Shown here: piece after piece, positions 10,601 through 19,850 of the stretch
Position numbering within the stretch: the first letter of the stretch is position 1
Layout: each line of letters begins with the position of its first letter
From: Tritrichomonas musculus
Taxonomy: Eukaryota > Parabasalia > Tritrichomonadida > Tritrichomonadidae
Assembly: GCA_039105265.1 (NCBI GenBank)
Contig: JAPFFF010000033.1
Span: 186,001-250,000, forward strand
Reading direction: 5' to 3'
DNA: 64,000 bases
Program-made: the position numbers and the translations under genes
Notes under the pieces: model-generated
What the model saw: only the letters and a program-made list of their open reading frames with translations
The model's database searches: none
What the model was told of the DNA's origin: nothing

Positions 10601-11051
10601 ATCTGCCGATTTACCGAAACTCGAAAAGGCCTTCCGCGAGAAATACAACCGTGAACTTATCGGGAAAAATTTAGGACAATTCCATTCAGATTTCCCAGAA
10701 ATAAACGGCCACAATGAGATGCCTGAATCTATTGAATCATTCTTCTTAATGAAGAAAATGTATGTAGATAAACTGCAAGATTCTACTGGAGATATTGACT
10801 ATATGATACGAGGTAAAGGACTAACTCAGAATTCTATCAAATATAAATTCAATGAGGATTTTCAAGGAGATGTTATGAAGCTTTATGAAACAATTTACAA
10901 TGGCAACTCCATCACATTCGACTTAACAAAAGGACAACCTTGCTTCGAAATGAACAAAAATATGACTGTATCGACAAGAAAAAAATTCGAGAGATGTATC
11001 AAAACAGACTATGAAGAAGGAGATATTACCCAATATTTTATAAATCAATAA
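7629..11051 (+). CDS. Protein-primed family B DNA polymerase (pPolB) of element 1
   Basis: The frame is open for 1140 residues. Exonuclease motifs appear in order: WYADFEAD (about residue 477), YFHNLAYD (528) and FYCQQDVN (657). Polymerase motifs follow: DFDAVSLYPSAM (746), NSCYGK (889) and YQDTDSMH (983). The N-terminal 450 residues are not polymerase; they hold LDDCCFIYAL (about 270) and, further on, NKHYFLEEKTPFSTYYI, spaced like the Cys and His boxes of OTU-type cysteine proteases (inference). Proteins of this family replicate linear element DNA from a protein primer. It is closely related to the element 3 polymerase, with long stretches near 80% identical by eye. The integrase remnant converges on its 3' end. 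Confidence 0.95.
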   Translation: MRLSEATPEKLQELFELIINEKLQHEFSYYWNSQEEFYYDIRECAKQEGYDGDLDNYDAIYWYFKGKNNTPKQPEKQEESQNEQPKKEEQPLKTAKKSQQEIVNQIMEKLEYSPRRWQIDFERLDKDGRLLLLPKLKEFFEEYIDSLPIIAKYKLAFKIKSQLHSYQLTPEIYNKLMENLTEKHFIFDIKNVVPEYFYENGAEKIPEWSPFEAVRFSEFQNTKAKNDVGGSFFQYLVRENCPSNVSKYLKKLQIFTSLVDKKGKQRKELDDCCFIYALQQTGCYDNDTLNKMRLRINSRYLSQKALNELCTEFNIHVKLSFINEDANGKNKKRSVRSKKNDTNKHYLGIENADLTRTHTMNVFNKHYFLEEKTPFSTYYIKHLDTCEEDKYNKEYNVDHWRPARHFMTSSDLVRTLMKNNFFVPITFGQYKVLNTIFYKEVIDDIDLIDLEYNEEQCTKLIKEDKKKLLQTDNKTYWYADFEADTSTEIHKPFLCVLQNRTGRINKTFQGEDSNKQLLDYLPNDAVVYFHNLAYDIRMLASFGLAKSIIKGTKTMKAYIKYNNETIHLKDSLPILSCKLSQLPSMFDIPDIQKEIFPYKYYTFKRLKTNIGTINEAGENEDKIWTDEDYNLFNSNIDKISGCRIDENHFDMWKYAEFYCQQDVNILRIGFNKLREGFIKDFKVDPFNFISISSLANEVFNQRVYYPNQNLYKLGGHVRYFCSKAIYGGRYMTAYNKKWHVKKNLCDFDAVSLYPSAMSRLYTVEGKSKVIQNDQLNYDFLSQQSAYIVEIEITKINKHYAFPLIVQKINGLNRNNDILSEGNTIKMVVDNITLEDFFEFQQIEFNILRGYYWDGKKDYRIQECIREIFIKRLEYKKQKNPLQNLYKLIMNSCYGKTIERPVDKVYKYLHEGDELDKYWAKNYNKIVEDIQLNNSDIHAIKTLKQIDNHFNFSLLGIQVLSMSKRIMNEVMCLAFDIGCHIYYQDTDSMHIESADLPKLEKAFREKYNRELIGKNLGQFHSDFPEINGHNEMPESIESFFLMKKMYVDKLQDSTGDIDYMIRGKGLTQNSIKYKFNEDFQGDVMKLYETIYNGNSITFDLTKGQPCFEMNKNMTVSTRKKFERCIKTDYEEGDITQYFINQ

Positions 11052-12359
11052 GCATAGCTTATTTTTTTGTCCCTCTATTTCATACAAACCATTCTTGAAC
11101 CCAGTAACTCGATACTTTCCTGGCTGTACATTTGACCTTCTCTTCATCATTCCATCCTTTTCGTTATACAATTTTACCGACATCCCTTTTGGCAAATAGA
11201 ATCCTTTACTCGTCATTATGTCATAATTCTCTTTACAGATATTCATCACAATCAACGATTCCAGCTCTTTATCTTCATGAACCATCTTTGGAGAAACACT
11301 TTTTCCGGCATATTTTGAGAGTGTTTTATGAGGAGCGTTATTATATTGCCTCACTAATTCTTCCATTATCGATGGAGTAATTATCCCGATTCCCATATTG
11401 TAAGCCATATCTCTGAGTGTCCTGATTACCCTATCTGTCAGTCCCAAAGAACTGTGCATCGGGTCTGTTTTTACCTGTTTTTGCTCCTTTTTCATGAAGT
11501 CTGGATAGTTTCCCATTCTCATTCTTGGTGCAGTTTGCCATTCTATTCTATGAGCTCTATAATATTCTTGTGCCTTTCTTGAGTTAAAAGAGCCCTCTCC
11601 ATCAAATGTTAATCGCTTTATTATAACACCTGATCTGACCAATTTATCGAGGGTTTTCAAGTAAGTATCAGCTGATTTATCATATTTCGCGAATCTCTGA
11701 TGCTTTTCTTCATTTTCTTCTCCAAACAATATCTAGTTGACAAACGCGACATACAAATACCTTGTATTGACATTTATCATGACCAAATAACATAATTTAT
11801 CAACAAACATCAAATCGATAATATAGGAATTTCTTGATGAAACTTTATGGAGTTGATACATCTTCGCGTTCTTTTTCAGCGGAAAGTATGATGTATTCTC
11901 GGCTATTTTGACCTGTCTATCGGGAAACAAATTCTTCAAAGCTCTTATTTTACTCTCTGTTTTGAACCCGATAATATTTTGCTCCTGAGGAATTTCATAG
12001 GTTGAATATGTCGTAGGATAGAAATAAAATTTATTGACGTATCTATTGTATCTCTCGTCTGCTGATAATCTACTCTCTCCCCAATTACTACTGACTCCAT
12101 TGAATTCCTCTTTATCTAGTAGTCTCTCATGATTATAAACAACAAATTCATTCAATTTGTCCATAAAACTGTCTCTAAAAATAGGTCTTTTAGGTCTTTG
12201 TCTCTTTTCCCATTCCTCTACAAATTCGTCATAAATTTGTCGAATATCATCATCTTGAATCACAATTCTTGTATAAACTCTGGGCGTATCTTCAAAGAGA
12301 TATATGTGTTTATTCCCTCCATTTTGCTGAATAAAATCTCTGACAGCACCAAATTTCAC
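11050..12359 (-). pseudogene. rve-family integrase of element 1 (broken)
   Basis: Minus-strand coding sequence matches the element 3 integrase along most of its length: IRQIYDEFVEEWEKR, KMYQLHKVSSRN, IIDLMFVDKL, NVNTRYLYV, TFDGEGSFNS, MGNYPDFMKKEQ, SSLGLTDRVIRTLRDM and the C-terminal VKLYNEKDGMMKRRS block. These are the catalytic RNase H-fold core and an SH3-like tail of a retroviral-type integrase, the enzyme that inserts Mavericks. The copy is a fossil with about one break. It converges with the polymerase gene as in element 3. Its upstream neighbour here is the capsid gene, because the middle block is missing. Confidence 0.9.
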
Positions 12360-12432
12360 TTTTTTCTTGAAGTTAGAGTATTGAGGAACTCTTCATTGAG
12401 CTGGCGCAAAAAAATATTGATTTGCTGTTTTT

Positions 12433-14281
12433 TTACTCTTTTCCTGCTGGGACGCCAGTTTGATAATATTCGACTCCATTAACGCTCCAAGTGAAATATG
12501 TATCAGAACAGATCCAGGCTTCTGGCGAGGGAGGATGCATGTTGGGATATTCTGGGTCGGGAATAAAGTATGTGTCATCATCACCACGATACATGGGCTG
12601 ACCTCAGAACGTAACGGTTATTGAAGTACTTCCAGTATCCAATCCGTCTAATACATAACCGGCATTGCTCCTTTCGAGTTAGAAATTTATGCCAAAAGAT
12701 GAACCGTCTGAGCAGCAATTTGTATATCGTTTTCCTGTTGTCGGGTCGTTTAATGGTTGTGTGAAAGAGTCTTCAAATTTTTGTGTGGCTTCTAAGGCTC
12801 CATCTAGTTCGTTTGCGATAAGTTGATGTTGATAAAATTTTGCAGCACAAGTATTGGCAAATTCTGTGTCTGGATATGTTCTTTTATTGACTACGAGCTG
12901 GACATTTTGATACATAATATTATCGAAACAAGTAATGTCAGCAGGAGATTTTGGAAACATCATAGTAATATTTGTCGCATTTCTCAATGGAATTGACTTA
13001 CTGATTTCGAGACCATTTACTTTGGCAGTTCCTTCGAAAATTTCTCTTGTAAGTTCCTGAGATGGAATCAATAAAGGAGTCTGTAATTTTCTGACAAGTC
13101 CTTGATAAACATCTTGTTTGAGACCAAAACCTGCCAAATTTGAACGACCCAAATGAATAGTTCCTCCAAGGACATCCAAAGTAATTTTCTCTGTTTTGAG
13201 GTTGATATTGTCCGATTTTGTTGTGGCGAGTAAGGCGCCTTTCAATTCACTTTTAATAATTTTGACCGTATCTCCTGGATCCAATGGTTTGTCTGGATTT
13301 GCTGATGCGATTAATTCTGCAAATTCTTTTTTATTTACATCATCTCTTGAAACTCCATATTTTGTAAATTCTTCGTCAGTATATCCGAAATCAATTGTTC
13401 CAAAACATCGACATCATATACATTTGCGCCTTTGTATCTTTGGTACTCGATATGAAGTTTTTGGGAAGGAGTTGGTTTGGCAGAATAATGAGAAACAATG
13501 ACAGACGGACGGCCTATTTGTGTGAATTTTCTTGAGATTGGGATGACAGCAGGCATTTCTTCGGCAATTTCTTTGTCTTCCAAAAATTGTAGAGTTTCCT
13601 TAACGATATTTGGATTGATTTGTGCTCAGACAAGAGCGCGTAAAGATGTCTTGACCTCTTCTTCTATCTCTCCGCAAATTGCATTTGGATATAACTACCA
13701 TGCCTGAAGAGCCAGTTGGTCGACAAATGGGATGGTCAATTCAATGGTAAATTTATGTGGTTGGCCGTCAGCAATATCCTTTAAATCGACATAACAACCG
13801 CAAGCAGATGGGGAGAATTGACTGACATTTTCCCAAGTAGAATGAGAATATTTTGATGTTGCTTTTGCATCACGAGGTTTGATGGAATTATAGGCGAACG
13901 ATTCTCTTTGGAGTTCGTCCTGTCGATATGAACCTAGGAGTTTATCATTTATCCAGAAGCGACAATCTTCATAAAATTCTACGGCATTCTTGAATCCGAC
14001 AAATATTTTCATCAACCCGTTTTTATCTGCTGATACGTCAATAGGTTGGGACAATTTAATGATGAAATCAAGGAGAATTGTGGTAAAAGACTTCTCAAAT
14101 TGGGTGATTGTATGTCCGGAATGAGATAATTTGATACGAGTTTTTGTGCCAACTGGGAGTGGGGCGTCTTTGTCTTTGAACTCTTCCATGACGAAAGAAA
14201 ATGTAATTTTGACTGGAAAAATGAAAGAACATCGCCTTCATCATTTCCTAAATTTTTGGTCTGTGCGTTGTAGTAGGTCAT
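12433..14281 (-). pseudogene. Major capsid protein gene of element 1 (broken)
   Basis: The sequence matches the 572-residue capsid gene of element 3 throughout: start MTYYNAQTKNLGNDEGDV, then GTKTRIKLSHSGHTI, NAVEFYEDCRFWI, SFAYNSIKPRDAKATSK, KSIPLRNATNITMMFPKSP, TYPDTEFANTCAAKFYQHQ and near the end PDPEYPNMHPPSPEAW. Polinton major capsid proteins are double jelly-roll proteins that form the icosahedral shell. The assignment rests on gene size, synteny with the ATPase and similarity among the three elements here. It is a fossil with several breaks. Start context and position match element 3. Confidence 0.85.
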
Positions 14282-14351
14282 TTGATTTAATATAAAAATG
14301 ACAATAAAGGAGTTGTAAAGTTTGTTATATGAACATTTTACTTAAAAGGAA

Positions 14352-14660
14352 ATGGCATTCGGAAGTTTGTTTAAAAACATCATGAACGGAGCAAAAAACG
14401 TAATCGGAAAAGCATTACCGGTACTGAAAAAAGGTGCTGAAATCTTGTCAAAAGTCGCTCCAGTACTAGGTGGGGCGATAGGAGGACCTGTAGGAAATGT
14501 AATCAATAAAATAGGCGATTATGCCGGAAAATTTGCTGGAGGAAACAAATCTTTGGGAGTAAATGGCGCGGGGATAAGGCAGACAAATAATAGTTGGTCT
14601 CAGACTATTAGTGGTCCTGTAGGAAATCCAGGAAGATTTGACATTCCTTTGTTGAAATAA
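14352..14660 (+). CDS. Small amphipathic virion-type protein of element 1
   Basis: It encodes 102 residues starting MAFGSLFKNIMNGAKNVIG. The first half is an amphipathic helix-like lysine/hydrophobic segment, the middle is Gly-rich (PVLGGAIGGPVGN), and the tail ends GRFDIPLLK. It is a clear counterpart of the 106-residue protein at 58142 in element 3, which has the same opening and the same FDIPLLK end. It is divergent from the flanking capsid gene. By analogy with adenovirus pVI-like membrane-active minor capsid proteins it could be a lytic or cement peptide; that is inference only. Confidence 0.7.
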   Translation: MAFGSLFKNIMNGAKNVIGKALPVLKKGAEILSKVAPVLGGAIGGPVGNVINKIGDYAGKFAGGNKSLGVNGAGIRQTNNSWSQTISGPVGNPGRFDIPLLK

Positions 14661-14692
14661 GATGAATTTTATTTGTGTTTATTGAAAAGGAA

Positions 14693-14992
14693 ATGAACGA
14701 CATCAAAGTAATTGAGCCAATCTCAAAGCATACAAAAGAGTTTGATACAGTTGATGAATTCAATTTATACTATAACAAGAATAAAGAAGAGATGGATAAA
14801 CTTACGACGCATAAACTCAATAAATTATATCTCATAAAAGGGTATCGAATAACGAGAATCAAGAATGTATTGAGCCTCAAAAAAATGAAGCAAAATTCAC
14901 AATCTGGAATTGACCTTGGCAACGAGCTAGATGAACTAAAAAAAGAGATACAGCATATGAAAGAGACAATAAATAACATCATACATTTTTAA
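14693..14992 (+). CDS. Conserved small helical protein of element 1
   Basis: Translation from ATG 14693 (AAGGAAATGAAC) gives 99 residues, MNDIKVIEPISKHTKEF. This start aligns with the MDLKVIEPIKNYLKEF start of the element 3 copy at 58684. Shared blocks are DEFNLYYNKNKEEMDKLTTH, KLNKLY and GYRITRIK. The C-terminal third is a predicted coiled coil (LGNELDELKKEIQHMKETI). It lies just before the convergent ATPase gene, ending 4 bp from it, as in element 3. Function unknown; strict linkage to the ATPase suggests a packaging or assembly role. Confidence 0.75.
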   Translation: MNDIKVIEPISKHTKEFDTVDEFNLYYNKNKEEMDKLTTHKLNKLYLIKGYRITRIKNVLSLKKMKQNSQSGIDLGNELDELKKEIQHMKETINNIIHF

Positions 14993-14996
14993 ATCT

Positions 14997-15811
14997 TCAG
15001 ATGGAAATTGAGGTTTCTCCCCCCTCTGATACCTGAACAATTAGGCAAGAATGAGAATCTGGATAATAATTTTTTTCTTCAGACAATTGCCTGTACAAAT
15101 TGTAGAAATCCTCAAAGTCCAAATTACTTGCTGATTGGGAATAAATATAGTGTAGTTGTTGACGGTTGAAACAAGGGAAAACGAACAAAGTCGTAATCTC
15201 ATTTTTGATATGTGGTTTGATGCCTTTCCATCCTTGAATCAATAAAAAGTAGGAAATATTTGTGTGTCTGCATCTTCGGAGCTGTTGGGAGAAAACGATT
15301 CTTCGGACGAAAATAGTTTGTTGTTTGAAATATCGTCGAAAAGTATCAGTGTATGGATGAAATCTTTGCTGAAATCAGTAATGGGAAGGACCTTAAACAT
15401 ATCATTTTTTTGTCCATCATCTAATTGTTCCTCCAATCCTTCTCGCTTGACAAGATAGTAGAGATTTTTTGCAGCAATTAAATCAGTGATAAAATCGACA
15501 GCCATCTTCTCGGAAACGGTAATATATGGCATTTTGATGAGGTGTTTGAGAGATTGGAAACTCCTATCGTTTTCGTCGCCATTTTTCGTGATATAGATTA
15601 GTAATTGGAATGTGTCGAGCAGACTTATTTTAATAATTTCTTGGAAAGCAATGACGGTTTTTCCAGAATTTTGTTTCCCGACAATTACATTTACAGAATT
15701 GTATTTGATATGAATATCATCGTGGATTGGTTCGATTAATGCAACCGATAAATTATTTGCGTTTTGTTTCAGAGTTTCTGAGACAAGAGAATTTACGACT
15801 TTCAAACTCAT
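14997..15811 (-). pseudogene. A32-like packaging ATPase of element 1 (broken)
   Basis: The minus-strand sequence starts at ATG 15811 (MSLKVVNSLVSETLKQNA). It carries Walker A VNVIVGKQNSGKTV, Walker B HTLILFDDIS, and downstream the IQGWKGIKPHIKNEITTLF and CFNRQQLHYIYSQSASNL blocks found in the element 3 ATPase. FtsK/HerA-superfamily ATPases of this type pump DNA into preformed capsids in Polintons and NCLDV viruses. The copy is a fossil with about one or two breaks. It overlaps nothing; the small helical gene converges from the left. Confidence 0.88.
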
Positions 15812-15858
15812 TTATTTCCCAAAAGACTGCAAAAAAAAAATGTTTAGGAGTGATATAT

Positions 15859-16672
15859 TTATTGTAAGAATGCCTCATCATCTTCTTCATGCCATTCACC
15901 ATTACGTTGTGCGTTATATTCTGCATCAATACCATCATGCCATTCACCTCCTTCATCATCATTTTGATGGTCGTACTGCATGCCCTGTCTTTCTTGTCCA
16001 GTATATTGGTCATGAATCAAATTTTCTCTTTCACGTTCATTGACTTCTTGAGCTGATGCGACCATAGCATGTCCGAAATCATTATAAATCTTATTTCTGA
16101 GTTGTGCTCTTTGTTGAACAGTCCAATGCTCTCCGTTAGTATGAAGAACATGTAATAAAAGGCTTGAAACTTCTGCATCAATCATTCGTTTTCCTTCACT
16201 CTTCTTACACAATTTCTTGAACTCTTCTGATTCTACTGAGGTGAAACGACGTTTTTGACAAACAGTATTAAGTATATAGTGTTTCCATAACTTTGACGTT
16301 GCCATCATGATTAGTCTTGCCTTGAATTTAGGAGTGATATCGAGTATGTTTTGAGTCCTAAGATGGTTAATAACATCTTCAACAACATGACTAACAACAT
16401 AATCGCGGAATCTAGCAAAGGCATTCTTTCGCTTCTCCTTAACGAAACTGTACCCATCTAACTTGTAATCTCTCCATGATTCATGCATTATGTAACCTGT
16501 CATTTCACCTAAATGATGTGGATTTCTGTTGAGGTCATTATTATAAGAATAATTCAATTTCTCCTTGAGATATATTGGAACCGTGATTGATTTTCCGCCA
16601 TGTTCATTCCTATATTGTTTTCTAGCAGCTGCATCATAATCTGTATAGAATTTAAATCGTGCAGGCTAATCA
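15859..16672 (-). pseudogene. Long structural gene of element 1, C-terminal part
   Basis: Coding sequence reads from the insertion boundary (ARFKFYTDYDAAARKQYRNE) through HLGEMTGYIMHESWRDYKLDG and MIDAEVSSLLLHVLHTNGEHW to an acidic, glutamine-rich tail (EGGEWHDGIDAEYNAQRN). It continues the protein whose preceding part lies at 18968-19391, across a 2.3-kb insertion. By position it corresponds to the C-terminal half of the 477-residue element 3 protein at 59936, although sequence similarity in this half is weak. Role unknown, probably structural. Confidence 0.65.
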
Positions 16673-18967
16673 TGCGGAAAATTCCCAAAAATGCTTGGGT
16701 ATATCAAATCCCATTCCCACCCATTGCTCCCTAATTGAAAAAGTGGAATAAATTTTAATACATTTATTTTTACTTTTATATTTTATAAATAATATATATA
16801 ATTAGTTTAAACATTATTTTAAACTTAATATTTAAAATGTATATATTATATACTTGTATAATTATATTTTATTTTATCTCAGAAAAAGTTTTAAATAATT
16901 TCAACTTTTTGAATAGATATTTTATTGAAATTATTAATTTTAAAAAAAACATTTAATATATGATAAGATAGATAACTTTTAAAACATAATATTTTTTTTG
17001 TGTAAAAATTAAATTTAATAAATTATTATGTTATAATATTACATATATATAGTAAATATTTGAAAGATATTTATGCAAAAAATCTTGGGAGAACATGTAT
17101 TCAATTCTTGGGAAAATAACCGATTTTTCCCAAGGACAATTTTCTATTAAACCTCCAAGGAATTGGCCTTTTTGGGAATCCCAAATTTCCCAAAAATTGA
17201 AAGCCCAGCTCTCCCAAGAAAAATTTCATAAATATCGCGAAATAATGTAGAGAAATAAATTTAAATTGTAATTATTTTGTTGTAAAAAATTAATTTAAGT
17301 TAAAATTATATAATAATTTATATTTTTTTTAGAAACTAGTACGAATTTTTTAAAATTTGGTAATATTTTAATTTTTGAGATGGGAAATCTATCCCAAATT
17401 CAAAAAGTAGGCTCTCCCAACTCAAAAAATAAACATTTTATTTGAAATCTTTGAATAATATAATTCAATTTTTTTATTCACCTCATCTCTCAAAAAGCTC
17501 AGTATATTTTGCTCATAACTCATCAAACAGTTTTTCAAGGACAAATTTTCTTGAAGTAATTTATTGTTTAGCAAAATATTATTCATTTAATTCATAAAAA
17601 ATTCACTGTTTTTATAATAATTTTTTTTTGGTCAATCTTCAGTTTAACCTATCTTCAGCCAAATTACACTAATATTCGCTCTAATTAAGCCGATATTTGC
17701 TCTAATTATACCAATTTTCAGCTAAACTACGCCATCTTCGCTCTAACCAAATCAATCTTCAGATAAATTATACCAATCTTTATTTTATCTACACCAATCT
17801 ACCCTCTAACTATATCAATATTCGACAAATTATGACAATATTCGTTTTAACTACACCGTCTCTCATTTAAACTAACTTTCAGTCAAATTACGCAATTTTT
17901 CTATTTAACTGCACAAATCTTGATTATAACTACACCAATATTCAATTCAACTATACTACAATCTTCAACTCAGCTACACAAATCTTCTCTCTAACTACAT
18001 CGACTTTCTTCTATAATATACCAATATTCACTCTAAATACACCAAATTTTTTACTTTAACTGCACCAATATTCAGATAAAATGGTTTAATCTTCACTCCA
18101 ACTACGCCACAAGCAGAACCTAATTGAATAATCATATTTCATTTAATAATCTATATTATTAAATGATTTTTACATTTTATTTAATGCTAGCTTATTTTTA
18201 TACAAAATAAAAAGTTTCCGTTCTTGTTAAATAATTAAAATTTCCAATGAACTATTGAATAATTTATTCATTATCAAGATTCAAAATATAATAAAATAAC
18301 TATTTTTATTAATTAAATATTATCTTGTCATAATTTCATATAAATGCAACATAAATTTAAAAATATTTGTTAGCGAATTCGAAGCACAGATCCGCAAATC
18401 TATTAAAAAAGGTTTAATTATCTATTTTGAAGTAAAAAAGCAAACGCTATAATTTCAATGAGAATAACTTTCTAGATCAAAGATTGAATATTTTAAAAAT
18501 TTAATTTTTAATAATTTAATCTTTTTAAACATGTTTTTAATTATTGAATTAATTTATTTATATTTATAAAATTCTACTATTTAGAGAACTTCGAGTATAA
18601 ACACTCTTTTTACTTAAATTAAAAAAATAAACCTTTGATAAATATCGAACATAAATCCTTTAATAAAATTTTTTATATTCATTTTAACCATTAAACAAAA
18701 AGAAATATTATTTCATTCAAATTGTTATAAATTAGTAAAATAAAATTATTTAGATCAATAACAAAAGATCAAATCTATATAATTTTATTGCTTATTTCAG
18801 ATTTTTAGATATTTTTTATATTAAAATTATAAAATTTTATATTCATGTAAATATATAAGTCTAAGTAAGGGACCTAATCCATACGTTTATTTTTGGGAAT
18901 CGATTGAATGAAAAACGATCATTTGGGAGGATTTTCCATCCCAAACTCTCCCAAAGCCGCATGTATA
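16673..18967. mobile_element. 2.3-kb AT-rich insertion inside element 1, unknown family
   Basis: The coding frame of element 1 breaks off at 16672 and resumes at 18968. The junctions share a 14-bp direct repeat with one difference (GTGCAGGCTAATCA at 16659-16672, GTGCAGGCCAATCA at 18968-18981), as expected of a target-site duplication. The ends carry CATGCGG and CCGCATG in inverted order, followed by related GGAAAATTCCCAAA-type motifs. These TTCCCAAA/TTTGGGA motifs recur at about 17090-17220 and 17380-17420. No reading frame of note exists, so it is a nonautonomous element. It includes the degenerate satellite at 17635. Confidence 0.75.
17635..18115. repeat. Degenerate minisatellite, unit about 24 bp
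   Basis: About twenty decayed tandem units of the form CTAACTACACCAATCTTCGC (variants with AATATTCACT, AATCTTCAGA, AAATTATACC) fill this stretch. It stands out from the poly-A/T-rich surroundings by its C content on the plus strand. Units are poorly matched, which implies age. It is part of the 2.3-kb insertion. Confidence 0.7.
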
Positions 18968-19391
18968 GTGCAGGCCAATCAGACTTTGCTGTTGTGTATC
19001 CATTAATGTATATTGGATTGTTGCTGCCATTTTTAATAATAATATCTGGAATATTATCTCCGTTAACATCTTCATCCGATACGGTCCATGGGGCGCTATT
19101 AGGATTTGCTGCATTTCTTTTATTAACAATATCTTGAGCTCCAGTAAAGGTCATTGCTTTTCTTCTTCTTTTGATGTCTTTTTTATTGTCAAGAACGATA
19201 TCCCATAATGCATTCATTCCTTGTTTTGGTCCACCAACTCTACCGACTCTTTGTCGTGAATGCCTTAGTGATTCAATCGCTATTCTTTGAATTTCTTGGA
19301 CATTGCTCGCTATATTATTTATATCTACAGGATTTTGAGCAAAAGAATTGTAATAATCGACTAATTGCTGTAAATTTACTTGTTGTGCCAT
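18968..19391 (-). pseudogene. Structural gene of element 1, central part, between two insertions
   Basis: Starting at ATG 19391 (MAQQVNLQQLVDYYNSF), it carries the block DEDVNGDNIPDIIIKNG then NPIYINGYTTAKSDWPA. This aligns with DLDGDGIPEVVVQTKEG and VIVNGFTTVPSLFPY of the 477-residue element 3 protein. The DxNGDxIPD run resembles a calcium-binding loop. Downstream it is interrupted by the 2.3-kb insertion; upstream, 11 bp away, lies element 2. The portion before it is at 41910. Whether parts 18968-19391 and 41910-42665 were one gene or two neighbours in element 1 is unclear. Confidence 0.75.
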
Positions 19392-19402
19392 TACTACTAT
19401 AG

Positions 19403-19795
19403 CTAAGCAGGGTTTCGTAGCTTCGCCACTTCACCCTGCTTAAAGTTGTAACACCCCCCTCTTAACGTTTCAACTCACGTCAAAAACCCAAAGTTAACAT
19501 CATAACGCATCAACTCACGTTGAACTCACGTTGAACTCACGTCACAACACATGTCACCACCTCACGTTGAACTCACGTCACAACACATGTTACCACCTCA
19601 CCGCATCACCTCATCATCCAACTCACGTTACAACACATGTTACCACCTCACCACATCACCTCACGTTGAACTCACGTCATATAACTTAATGTGTCATAAT
19701 ACTTCATTACATACTGGATAAAAACTTACAATCCCATTACATAATGTGTTTTGACTTTCATTTATATCAACATATATATTTTAGCGTGCCTATTT
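19403..19795 (+). repeat. Left TIR of element 2
   Basis: It matches the reverse complement of 41512-41904 from CTAAGCAGGG through TTAGCGTGCCTATTT with few differences. The first 40 bases fold as a hairpin: TAAGCAGGGT (19404-19413) pairs with ACCCTGCTTA (19433-19442). The interior is a tandem-like patchwork of AACTCACGTTG and ACAACACATGTTACCACCTC units. No coding content. Confidence 0.95.
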
Positions 19796-19850
19796 ATTAC
19801 ACCACATCAACGCTTCACATAATGTGGTACATGTGTTTAAACAACATCAA

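Larger units (their letters stand above)
7276..19402. mobile_element. Maverick/Polinton element 1, left part (old, broken)
   Basis: The left end AGTAGTATATGTTTGCGGTG followed by GATTTTAG aligns with the terminus of intact element 3. Inside, in the same order and orientation as element 3, are pPolB (+), integrase (-), major capsid (-), two small genes (+), packaging ATPase (-) and a long structural gene (-). Element 3's middle block (fibre-like gene and its neighbours) is absent. It is a fossil with several breaks, plus a 2.3-kb insertion at 16673-18967 and element 2 inserted at 19403. The remainder continues at 41905. Codon choice is richer in C-ending codons than in element 3. Confidence 0.9.
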
